The position numbers and the translations under genes were made by a program. The notes beneath the pieces are model-generated. The model had not been told where the DNA came from and did no database searches. It worked only from the letters and a program-made list of their open reading frames with translations. Shown piece after piece: positions 20,966-31,353 of a stretch of DNA of 64,000 nt. The stretch's first letter is position 1; each line of letters begins with the position of its first letter. The DNA is taken from the NCBI GenBank assembly GCA_963930775.1, contig OZ005693.1, forward strand, positions 6,758,001 through 6,822,000. Direction: 5' to 3'. This stretch comes from Cliona cf. orientalis (taxonomy: Eukaryota > Porifera > Demospongiae > Clionaida > Clionaidae).

Positions 20966-23900
20966 GCAAGTAATCTCGTGGTTGTATTAAAAAAAAATCA
21001 CGTTTGGAATATCAGACTCAGAGTGGTGTAGCACTAGGGTGGCCTGCCCTTATACTTTTTTTATGATCTGGGACACTGTGTATTGAATACTTAATACTTT
21101 GCATATTGGATTAAGCTCACTGTTGCATTCCTCATGGTAATTCCGGAGGCAAAGCACTTGGCCATATCTCTAGTAGTTTGTAATGTTGTACGTGATAACA
21201 GGTCATCAATATGAGATACCTCGGTCGTAGAGATGGATTCTAGGACTGACTCGAAACCTCGATAATGACAAATTTTGATGTTTCAATTACAGAGACAAAT
21301 TTGACAGTGCAGTACAGCTTCCAAACTTCACGTCGGTCATATTGTGGTATGGCATATGTGCACGGTGCATGATGTTTGCTATATAGCGCAAGGTTAGCTA
21401 TAATTATTTATTCACATGATTTACATAAACCAAGAGAATGCATGAATTAAGTTTTGCATGGCCAACGGTACTTATCAGAGAAAGCAACATGCAGTTTATA
21501 AGATATTTGCGGGATACATGCGTCAGATACTCTACGTGCAGTGCAACCAAGCAAGCAAACCTTTTCAAAATCACTAATTTTAGGCTAAAATTACAACTTA
21601 TTATCAGAATAGTCACTACCGTAATTAGCGAAAATTCCGTTGTTAAAAATTAAGTACTAACTTATGCAGCAAATAGATGGCACACGCTTGATGTTGAGAA
21701 AAATAATATTGTTACACGAAAATTTCTAACAGAAAATTTGCAAATGAAATTAACGCGAATTACGGTACAACCATTTTCATTGCATTTCCCCCTTATATAC
21801 ATGTAGGTAGAGACTCCACATTTGAGATGTAATAACTTCAGTACAGGTGCTGTCAGTCCACCAAGTGGACTTCCTCAATTAGGAAAGTTTTGCATAGTAT
21901 TATTTTGATTTTACACAGTGTAAGCTAAAAAAGCTAAATTTGAAGAAAATGGTTGCACTGGCATGTATATACTGCAATTACGCCCCGCCCCTCGTGCATA
22001 AGCCCCCCCCCCCCCCCCCCCCCCCCCGCTCAAGTTCCTGCATAGGTAGTTTTGTCTCGCGTATAAGCCCTCCCTCTCTGACTGTAAAATGTTGACATAG
22101 CTAGCAAACTAGCTACCGTATGGCCGGAAATTTTCGAGGGAGCCAATTTTTGCGGTTTTCACGGTTGACTGGCGATCCACGAAAATTAAATCCGCGAAAT
22201 AAAAAGCCTAAACGCACGCGCGATAACGGGGGGGAGGGGGGGGGCGGCGTGGCCATCGTGGTGCATACGGCTGCTCAACTGGATTGATCTAACAGCTGGT
22301 TTACTTCACATCAGTTCATTATTGTTGAGCTTCTTCTGCACAAATGTCTCTAGCCTCGATCATATGCTACTCTCGTGCCATTTCTTGATCTCTGCTAAGT
22401 ACAAGTACGATCGATTGATCTCTTGCTGTTTTTTTCGGCCGGTTCCAACGCAATTTGAGCTGCGGCGCGCGTGCAGTAAGAGGTGGAGCCGGACGGATAT
22501 TGTGGGTGAAGCAACCCTGGAACGTCCATCCGCGAAAATTAGATCGCGAAATCTTTGAAGATCGGCCTTCCGCGAAAATTGGATCCCTCGAAAATTTCCG
22601 GCCATACGGTATTTGTGTCATATTATTGTGCCTTACTTTGTTGTTTTTCTTGAGTTTTGCCCACCAAACAGCCAGAGAAAGTACTGAGATCGCGCGCCCA
22701 TGTGGCATTAGATGGTTGGTAATGGTCATCACACGGAAATGTTAGGATCCTGCATAAAATGCCCCCTCCCTGGTTTTCCCCAATGCTAGCATGCATAAAG
22801 GTGCCCCGCCTACATCCGATATGGGTGTGGCAACTGCGCAACTTGATCGCATTCGAAGTCGACCATTTATGCCTCACTTCAAGTGTTCAGCTCTTGTCCA
22901 GACTCCCTAACATTGGATTTGTTTAGTAGAAGGCCTGATCTGCTTATAAACCAAGCCAAAAGCGTAAGGCTCTTGTAGGGATATAATCACATCCACTCTA
23001 CATCCTTATACGCTTGCTTTCAACATCAACATAGTTATTAGTAGCTGGTGGTTCTCTCTGGGAGGGGGGAGGGAGAGCAGCCAGTTTCCATGCAGGGTTT
23101 CATTTCATTAGGGGGGCCAATGCGACAATTGCAGGGGTGCAGATGAGAACTATAGTAATACATGTACTTCAAGTATAGTACTGGTTAACTTGCTTATACT
23201 CCGGGGATCTTGTATGGTCCCCCGGGAAAAAAATAACTTTTCAACCGCTGAGACTGTTTCTGGTGGCTTCTGAAACGTATTTCGATTCAAGGTTGGGGAG
23301 AAGCTTGTAGTACATGATATCCACTGGTTCCCCTCCCTTTTTATAGTCATAGGATGGGGGTGTGTCTTCTCCCACACATAATGCAAAGCTTTGAGCAAAA
23401 CTCTCACCATTCAAACTTTGTGTATGTATGTATTGCATGTATGGTTGGTGGCTACTCTCAAGGGGGGGGGGGGGGCAGTGCCCCGCTGCCTAAATGAAAC
23501 CCTGCCAAGGGATGCAAGTCCCTCCTCCCGTCTCTAATCAATGTTTAGTGCTGCTTGTTTCTCATTCATAGATCTAATAAGAGGGATTAATGATCCTGAG
23601 CATCCACTAACACTTGAAGAACTTAATGTAATTCGGCTACAACATGTCGATGTCAGTGACAGTGACAGTTATGTCGTCGTTCACTTCACTCCCACTATTC
23701 CTCATTGTAGTATGGCAACACTTATTGGATTATCAATCAAAGTCAGTCTTCTCCGTGCTCTTCCAGACAGATTTAAGGTAAATATAGGTGTTATTTGTCA
23801 GTGTACATTCATAGAGACAACACAGTTGTGCACATTTACATGTATCAGCTACTGGTATGCACTTTTGCTTCTGTGACAGCTAGACTGTATGCATGCAATA

Positions 23901-26900
23901 ATGAATGTTTGATGTGGTCTTGCTGTAAAAAAACCCAGTACATGCCATATCAATTTGCCCTAGTCGTCATTCCAGAGGTAATCCGTATTTTCTCGTTATT
24001 ATGCGCATTTTCACAAATATAAGTGACCCTTGACCTTGATGCTTGCTTACTAGCCCATGGTTCCAGCCTTTTTTGGTTACTCGAAATTACGAGGGGTACA
24101 CTGTTGATTCTAAGTAGTATAAGTGCCATTTCCAGCTGGTAGGAGTGCAGTGCTATACATAGAAATTGAAGAAAAAGTAATACCTAGGAGACATCTGATA
24201 CTACCAGTGGCGTATCCAGGATTTTGTGAAGGAGGGTGCTAAACAGTGCACTGCCATGCCTCTGTTTGCTCTAACTGTGCAAAGAAGCATATAAATTACA
24301 GCTAGCTATCCAATGCTATGCTAAGTGATCATTATAGGGGATTCATCTGTGGATAGTGCCCTTAGGTCAGCAGTCCTTTGAGTGACTGTAAGTTCATTTC
24401 ACTGTAGGGATACTGATGCTGAACTGCCACCCATACATGGACACGTAGCTCCTTCAGTTAGCATACATGTATGCTTGAAAAACTTTTGGGTGATGTGTTG
24501 AGCGAGAGGTCTTGAAACAATGAGCTTCATAGCAATGGCAACTCAGTTGTTTGCTTTTTGTGAAAAGACTTCCACATCCGTTCTCTGCTTGTTGCATACC
24601 ACTTCATATTTCCAGGAAGAATGACAACTCACTTCAAGGAATTTATCAGCATGTCAGCGAAGTCTTGGATGATCTTGCTATGACTATCAAACTAATGTGG
24701 GATCCTTTGTACTAGCTCCTTTACACTGTTCGTCTCAGTAGATCCAAGCTGAAATAGAGGGTCCACAACAGAGCGCAGTACTTTGCGAAGCATTTCGGAT
24801 TCCCTTTGGCAGTGGCCATAATCGCTCGGATAATCATCCACCAATCTCAGAGCTCAGCTACAGTCAGCTAGCTGCGATTACGCGTATCCGGAAATGTGGA
24901 TGATAATTGTAAATTACCAATCCCTTTACGGAATACTTCTAATATCTAAGCACCTTTATCATCAAGTGAAGCTAACGCTCTCCGCTACACTGCTGGCTAT
25001 GTCCCTTTCCCTTTGAACATAGACTGGAATTTGTGAAATGGTTGGAACAACTTGAAGTAAAAGGAAGAGACTTGTATCTAGCATACATGACAGAATGGAT
25101 TAATTTCATTAATCGTGGCAAACTGTTTCAAATCAGCGATGTAAGCTGTTTACTTCTTCTGTGAAATAGAAAAAAAATAGTTGGAGCATACCTATGTGAT
25201 GTGTTTGCAGGTCAGAACAATGAAGGAGATAGCGTCAAACATTGTGGAAGACATTGACTACATTTTTTCTTGCCTTCTGCTGTGCTTAGCTCTCGACGAT
25301 AAGTTATCCTAAGAGCTCCTCAGTTTAGTCGTCTAAATTATAGATCTAATTGGGGTCGGGTCAGCATATGTTTAAACGTTGAGAGATTCAAAATGAATAC
25401 CTATGATAATACTTAGCACATACACTTTTTAACATGCATCAAACGTGACATGTTACACATGCATGTCACTTGCCTATTATTTGCCTGTTGTTCCTGCTAC
25501 ATGCACTGTGCATACAACATGTATTTTGCCCCTACTGTAACATGCATGTTTGTCTTGACATTTGCTACACATGAGTAACATTCATGTGACAGATCAATAT
25601 GCATGTAAGTGCTAGTAATACATGCATAAGATTTCGTAAAGGGTTGTTGATAATCATATTATGCATAATTTATTCAGGTGCTTTCGCTTGCTGTCATCTA
25701 CTTCAATGTCATTCATATTTTCTTTTCCACGACGACAGTTCCCCCTAATTAGGTAGAATGGACGAACCAGAATTAGCCAGAATTAGGCTTAGTACCGTCC
25801 CCATGGCACGATGATGATGATAGAGATGTGTCAAATGCTCCCATGAAATGTGTTGCCCATTAATCTGTATTGATGTAAAATATTTGGCTTGCTATAGTGT
25901 TATTATAGCTTACCCAGAGTTTTCTTGTATTTCTATGAGTGAATGAGTTGGACCAGCAGTTACGGTCAGTCTTGACAAGATTTATATTATTGATTCTAGC
26001 CTGTTGCTATGTGGTTACTAAGGTATACAAGGTACTGTATATGTGATGCAGTCCCTCCTTGTAGGGCTCATGTCCATATGTTTACTATTATACAGTTCCT
26101 GAGGGCCAGGGCAAACATTAATACAGTTCTTGGGGGCTAAAAACATGTTTATTGTATCCATGGAAACAATGGGCTAGAAAATAGTTATTGACCAATCCCT
26201 CGCTTTGTATGCAGTATAGAAGCACTCATCCCTCGGGCAACGAGGGATGAGTGCTTCTATACTGCATACAAACCTTGGGAGTTGGTCAATAACTATTACT
26301 AATGATCATCATGGTAATTACTCGTACAACTGTAGCCTTGTACCATAGATATCTATGCTCGTACCCAGGGCCTGGGAATGAGGCTAGTACAACTGCAGTT
26401 AGCTCGATTTATAGGTGAACCATCAGAAAAGGTGGTATGGCCCAAGCCGTAGCGGTAATACTGAGCTAGCAAAGTACTTGCTGAAATACTTAGCTAGCAT
26501 AATACCCTTTCTGAAAGGCTGCTTATGAAGTGTGTTAAATGCCAAGCATATATGCGTATGGCAATCCCATATCGAACCGCCAAATTTAAATCCGCCAATA
26601 TTCTTGCAAGCGATTTTGGGCTCAAGTGCCAAATTTAATTCCCGCCAATATTTCCAGCTATACAGTAATGTATGACATGCAGTAGCGGAGGTATTCATAA
26701 AGCTAAAGCACTTCAGTACTTTTTGAAAGAGCAACGCCAAAGGAAATCAACTGACCTATTTACAACTGCCGAGTAGGAAATTTTGGCGGATTTTAATTTG
26801 GCGGTTGTAATATAGACAGCCAAACCGCCAAATTTAATTCCCCACCAAATTTTCTGGCTATACAGTATGTTGCAGATGGATTAGAAACGTGCGCCACCCT

Positions 26901-29900
26901 GTTACATTTCCATTTATGCAGACATTGTTACGGGTAAACAATATTGCAAGTGGTAAGAAGCTACATAGGCTGCTTGGAAACACTAATGGTGGTTGACCTG
27001 ACAATGGAGTCAGCGAGGATATCTACAGTAGACCATAGTCGTAGTACAATGTGCTGAAACCATTTTGTGGTGAGTGTGCTTCTGAGTACACTCTGAGTGA
27101 AACGTTCAGCGTTCAGTAGAGCTACATATCGGTATTAATTTTCATGTCCTGGTAATAGAGTGTTTCATCATGATTATTTATATAGGTTGATGTAAGAATA
27201 CAGCCTGGAACACATTCCTCAGAATATGCTGGTAAGTTGTCATAATTATTATATAATTTTAGATTATAGTTGTCCGTCTGTTACATCATAGTAGTATACA
27301 TCAAGAAGTTGTGATCATAAATAGTGGAATTGTACCATCATACTTTTGGTTACAGTTGATGTTGTATGTTTCAAGCATGCCTGGACAGTCCCAGATTTCT
27401 TTGTTTTATCATGTACCTGCAACTTTATTGTGGTATAGATTTTACGCGTTTTTGTACTTATAAGAACAAGCTGCTTGTCGCAGTGCCTTACAGCTTGACA
27501 TCTATCCCACTCCTAGTTTTGGCTGCAGTTTTTGGCTTCACAGTGTGCAAGTTCGCTAAGGGGGAGTTTACAGGATTAGTACGATGTGTCCATTGAGCTC
27601 TGCAGGAATAGTTCAAGTCTGCAATAATGGAATACACTTAATGCTGCAGTGTTCATCAGGGCAAGAATGCAGGAGTATAATGTCTACCAGACCAAATAGC
27701 TATTAGTGGGCATGATTATCTCTCTTTTGGGTGTGGTCAATACTTGTACAGTGAAACCAAGCAAGAGAGCAAAACATTTTAAAACCATATTTTTTGGCTA
27801 AAATCTATACAGACAGACCTACTTGATATCAAAATAGCCACATAAATCATTTTTATTGTGTTTTATAAAATACCATAAATTGCAAATATTTTGATGTTAA
27901 AATATTTTCGGACAGCATGGCTTGTGTGAAAATTAAGGTTATGGGATAGTATTCGACGCGCAATTTATAAATGATTGCGCACGGACACAATTCACGTATG
28001 TTTCAATGCGGTTTTGTCAGAAACGTGAACGAATGTCGACCATTTCCAGATGTAAACAAAAGTCCAAATTTCTGCGTCAACTTTTGAAGACCAGAGACTC
28101 GAACGAACTGACTTGGCTGTCGTTCACGATAGTCCATCGATCGGAGCAGGGCCAAGTATAGCGCTTTTTCGAAAACTCTAAGATGGTGAATCGTCGGACA
28201 AGGTTTTGTCCTGGAGGGCCGCCATTAAGCGAGTCACATGGCAGCTGAGCAGTAAGTTTTTATGTTCGCTTTCTGTTCGTATAACTCGAAAGAGTTCAAA
28301 CGCTATACTTGGCCCTGTTGAGACTCGTAAGCTATCGTTTCGTTAGTATGTCATTACATAGAGGCTGTTTACCTTGGCAAAAACTGACGCAGAAAATTGC
28401 AAAATTTACCCGCGCTTGCAGACAGACAGTGGCAGGTTTTCTTTTCATTTTTGTGGACCATGGGGCAGGCATCAGGAGAGCTACTTACCTGTGCCTTGAC
28501 TGTACAAAGAACGTGGACAAAAACTGGAATATAACTGTCTTATTTATTATTCATGTGAACTTTGACCATGCATGGGCGGAACACTATCCTGTAACCTTAA
28601 ACGCATGAAGTACATGCGCAATATTAACGACAATGCGGCATATACAGGGTCGTTTGTCCGAAAATTATTTAACGCGAAAAATTATCGCATGAAATACTTT
28701 AGACACTAAATATTCGCGATTTACGGTAGCAAATTTCCCATATATAGCTATTACAGAAGCCACACATGTGCGGGCCAGTTTTCATAGATTTTTCACTGAT
28801 TTTGGATAGAAGTGGCTGTATCTCGGAAGTGGTAAGGAGGTCAAGACTTCACATTTGGGATTTAGTAACTTTATTTTACAAGTGCTACAAGTATGTTTAA
28901 TGTCACAATCATGGGATAATGTGGCTAGCATGCAGGCCCGTAGGCAGGGGGGGGGTGCAGAGGGGTGCACGTGCACCCCCCTTTTTTCAGCCTAATAATT
29001 GCATGTCATTTCACAGAAGTTCTTAATTGCATGAGCAATAGACTGAGGCTGCATGCTATCCTCTCTATCAGCTTGTTAGTGCAGCTAATTAACATCACAC
29101 CTCAATCAATAAGCAGTTGTGACCAATACATGCATAATTATTATAGTAGTCACTGTATATATACCCATACACATGTGCACCCCCCCCCCCCCCCTTTAAA
29201 AAGTCTGGCTACGGGCCTGGCATGCATGAACATCTATTAACAGTACATGCTCATAAAACAGAGAGACGTAGTTCATCAGTATCCTGCCTGGGCACGTGCG
29301 CATGCGCAGATTGAAGCGGTTGCGGAGGCCACACCCCTCATAGCAAGCAACTGCTCTGGCTCCTTCAATGGTGACGTTCTCGCTCTGCTCGAACGTTGCT
29401 ACCGGACTACTGACAGGTACGACAAAGAACAGACCTCGCCTCTCGCTTTGCTCGGGGCTCGGTGGCTAGCGCCAGCGCCTGCTTAGCAGGCGCCTCAAAA
29501 CGCGCGGCGCTTTCGCGCCGATCGTTCGACAATGCGTCTCAATGGCCCGAGGCATTAAGGCCACTCTTCTTTGTGCACACGGCCCTACAGTTCTGACCAA
29601 TCCTGCTATAATACTGCAGCTCATTTCAAAGGTCGATTCTGATTGGTCAAACCGGCTAAAATTGGTCACGTGAAGGGGCGGGGTTTGGGTTTGGTATAGG
29701 GTTTTGTATGGAAGGGTTTGAAAACAGCTGCAGGATAGTTCCAATCCTGAGCCTTGTAGTGCGGACTTCTCTCCGCCCGCGCCGCGTGTTCATAGCAACC
29801 GGGCGCATTCAAGACGCGTATCCATGCCCTCATGTAATGACACGGACTGTATAAGAAAAATGATCATCTGAAAAATATTTTTCGTTGTATATATATAATC

Positions 29901-31353
29901 AGGCCACCAAGTGGAATTTCTTAACTAGAACTAAATAGGAAAAAATGTGCCTATCATATTTGGTCCTCTGAAAGGGATTTATGGATAATATCTGGTTAGC
30001 AATGTACTGCACAGCCTCTACACTCAAGTCAAATTAACTTCATATGGATGTGCATGACTGGGTAGAGCGCACACTCTTAACCGAAAATAATACTCATTTA
30101 ATGTGCCTAACATATTTTGGAGAGCCATGTTATCTTATGAAGCCATAAAAATGGAAGTAATCACGATTACATTCCATAATTTAAATTTTATGTAGAGTTT
30201 ATGTTGAAGATGATTGGTACCAAATTTCAAACTCTTATCTATAATAGAGTTTATTTTATGAGCCAAAATAGGCTCAAATTCTGAAATAAAAAAGTTTTGC
30301 TCTCTTGCTTGGTTGCACTGTACATGACTCTCAAGGCCCCAATGAAACCCTGACTATAATAATTATTGCTACTAGTACGAAGTTTAATATTACATAATAT
30401 CGCATCGTATTTCAAACCTTGTGCTATAAAATTTTAGTTTGCTCTTTGTCTTCAAAATTTCTTCTCTCCCCTCTCCCTCTCTCAAATGCACATAACGCAA
30501 GTCTATAACAACATGTCAGCTGTGTCGCCGCAACATTATTAAGACAATAATATTACAAAATATGTTATGCAAGTACTAAAATTTGCGATTTTGTACACTA
30601 AAATGGTACAGGGTTGACATACTATATTATACGTCACAACTTGCTCTCATCAGCAAAAATTTTATCATGCTAATTTTTGTCCTGTGTAAATGATTGCAGG
30701 ATATGGCAACCTTTACCTATTTTTATGAAATTTTTTCTACCAAATTATTCTGCAATATGAAGGTAGCTGGGCCTGGTGAAATTTTTGTCCATCAAAAATT
30801 TTCATGTGTACAATATTCTAGCATCTTCTCTGCTAGCAGCATGGTCAATGTTTGTGGGCATAGCCAAACCGTCTGCGCACTTGAATTAATTGATTGCTTC
30901 TAGTGCTCGACAGTCTTCTTGGCTCTTGTTATTAGCGTTCTGTCTTTTGTGAAGTGTTTCAAGCAAGGCCGCTTCCAAGTCCTCCAGGCAGTGGTTCGAG
31001 CTAGGCTATCATATCAATGTAGGATGTTGTTCCTGGACATGGATTATGCAGTATTCAGACCACAAAAATTTGTTCTTGAGCAAAATTTGGCAAAACCGTA
31101 AATGTTTATTCCTTGAAATTTTTAGGCTATACGCATCATGGGTAAGCAAAATTGGAGGATATCAAGCAGTCTGTGCCTATGACTGCTATTCACATGCTAG
31201 ACTATATTCTCCTTAATCATGGAGCGTGCTAAAGTATATTTTTCTGAACTTACAGTGAACAAGCAACTGGCTGACAAAGAGAGAGTGGCAGCAGCAATGG
31301 AAAATTTCAATTTACTTGAGGTAGTGAATCAGTGTTTAGCCATTAAAAAGTAA
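20857..31353 (+). CDS. CIAO2B: CIAO2B (MIP18/FAM96B), cytosolic iron-sulfur assembly component, 4 exons
   Basis: Exons 20857-20965, 23572-23777, 27186-27231 and 31256-31353 join into 459 nt: 152 residues plus TAA. The family (MIP18, DUF59) works in the CIA targeting complex with CIAO1 and MMS19, passing Fe-S clusters to cytosolic and nuclear apoproteins. Visible family blocks: an N-terminal [10 protein letters not shown] segment; [18 protein letters not shown] (residues 37-54); the signature [19 protein letters not shown] (76-94) with the conserved reactive Cys at 82; [10 protein letters not shown]; and the C-terminal [16 protein letters not shown] with LLEVVNQCL. Length is close to the human protein. 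Splice phases are 1, 0 and 1 and all match. The ATG at 20857 is chosen because its frame gives the conserved N-terminus. Intron 1 begins with GC rather than GT. No AATAAA is seen just after the stop. Identity is from remembered family sequence, not a search, but the match is extensive. Confidence 0.96.
20971..21100 (+). other. CIAO2B intron 1, first part
   Basis: Intron sequence after the GC donor; nothing is recognised here. A diverged repeat begins near 21220. Confidence 0.4.
21220..21545 (+). repeat. Diverged dispersed repeat, copy 2, in CIAO2B intron 1
   Basis: Same family as 8585-8890, same orientation. It runs into GTGCAACCAAGCAAGCAAAC, a phrase that recurs diverged at 27755 and, inverted, near 30295. 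Confidence 0.4.
21985..22800. repeat. Host repeat interrupted by element E (relative at 60834-61120)
   Basis: Both copies share a TATAAGCC-rich start, CTCAAG-TCCTGCA/ACA and the later block GCCCATGTGGCATT-G-GGT with TGGTCATCACA, then CCCAGTGCTA-type sequence. Here the two halves are separated by element E and carry a long C run at 22003-22027. Confidence 0.5.
22116..22609. mobile_element. MITE family E with TA target duplication, in CIAO2B intron 1
   Basis: The element runs from CCGTATGGCCGGAAATTTTC to the inverse of the same end, flanked by TA on both sides. Terminal repeats are about 40 bp. It is 494 bp with a GC-rich core and no credible frame. It sits inside a second repeat whose relative at 60834-61120 lacks it. 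Confidence 0.75.
23572..23777 (+). CDS. CIAO2B: CIAO2B exon 2 (residues 37-105)
   Basis: Follows an ATAG acceptor and ends AAG|GTAAAT. It carries the most conserved part of the protein, including [11 protein letters not shown] and the [12 protein letters not shown] motif with the reactive cysteine. Confidence 0.97.
24610..25285 (+). pseudogene. Decayed transposon-like protein gene in CIAO2B intron 2
   Basis: Coding-like pieces on the + strand are interrupted by frameshifts. 24965-25015 reads [14 protein letters not shown]. After a shift, 25020-25140 reads [20 protein letters not shown] and [19 protein letters not shown], followed by GTAAGC. After a TTTGCAG at about 25210 comes [19 protein letters not shown]. 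The phrases ALRYxAGYV and W-x-N-x-x-x-RG-L are familiar from transposase-like repeat proteins of invertebrates, but the family is not identified. It is broken and therefore a relic. Confidence 0.5.
25995..26298 (+). repeat. Repeat Z, copy 2, in CIAO2B intron 2
   Basis: Nearly base-for-base the same as copy 1 over about 280 bp, apart from a changed hairpin loop. It lacks the G insertion, so it supplies the empty site GTTACTAAGGTATAC. Confidence 0.85.
26540..26872. mobile_element. Element F, copy 1, in CIAO2B intron 2
   Basis: Contains AACCGCCAAATTTAAATCCG, CCGCCAATATT and, at 26770-26870, the mirrored AAATTTTGGCGGATTTTAAT. It ends TTTTCTGGCTATACAGTA. The order is rearranged relative to copy 2. 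Confidence 0.6.
27186..27231 (+). CDS. CIAO2B: CIAO2B exon 3 (46 nt micro-exon)
   Basis: Encodes [15 protein letters not shown] plus one base, between a TATAG acceptor and a GTAAGT donor. The residues match the family's DV-I-PG-H-SE block and the phases fit both neighbours. Confidence 0.93.
28148..28318. repeat. Spaced perfect inverted repeat, 15 bp arms
   Basis: GGGCCAAGTATAGCG near 28148 and its exact complement CGCTATACTTGGCCC near 28302 enclose about 140 bp with a CTCGAAAGAG/CGAAAACTCT-like inner match. Probably a MITE core. Confidence 0.6.
28933..29219. mobile_element. Element M, 287 bp, CAG..CTG ends, 5 bp target duplication
   Basis: Ends are CAGGCCCGTAGGCAG and CTGGCTACGGGCCTG, flanked by GCATG at 28928-28932 and 29220-29224. 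The uninterrupted family A copy has GCATG once. Long G and C runs lie just inside the ends. The termini look hAT-like; the short duplication and lack of coding make the superfamily uncertain. Confidence 0.8.
29605..29740. mobile_element. 136 bp element carrying the CIAO2B promoter sequence, 8 bp target duplication
   Basis: CCAATCCT flanks it at 29597-29604 and 29741-29748; the empty site in family A copy 2 has CCGATCCT once. Ends are imperfect inverted repeats (T-CTGCAGCT--TTTCAAA). Bases 29607-29688 are the inverse of CIAO2B 20761-20842 with 3 mismatches and keep the GC box, E-box and both CCAAT boxes. An 8 bp duplication suits hAT-like elements. Confidence 0.8.
31256..31353 (+). CDS. CIAO2B: CIAO2B exon 4 and stop
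   Basis: Follows a TACAG acceptor. It completes a split Val codon and reads [16 protein letters not shown], then [13 protein letters not shown] and TAA, the family C-terminus. Confidence 0.96.

Larger units (their letters stand above)
28886..29899 (+). repeat. Repeat family A, copy 1 (interrupted twice)
   Basis: It shares long stretches with 54407-54990: TGTTTAATGTCACAATCATG, CGCATGCGCAGATTGAAG-like sequence, TCTCGCTCTGCTCGAACGTT, GCGGCGCTTTCGCGCCGATC and AATGACACGGACT. It carries insertions M (28933-29219) and the promoter-bearing element (29605-29740). Flanks resemble a further repeat also present at 21780-21890 (CACATTTG-GAT, CCACCAAGTGGA-TTC). Confidence 0.85.
27186..31255 (+). other. 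CIAO2B intron 3 region with a triple-nested repeat
   Basis: After the 46 nt exon, the intron holds an inverted repeat (28148-28318), then family A (28886-29899). Family A is itself split by element M and by the promoter-bearing element. 29900-31255 is AT-rich with diverged repeat pieces and no recognised gene. Confidence 0.5.
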
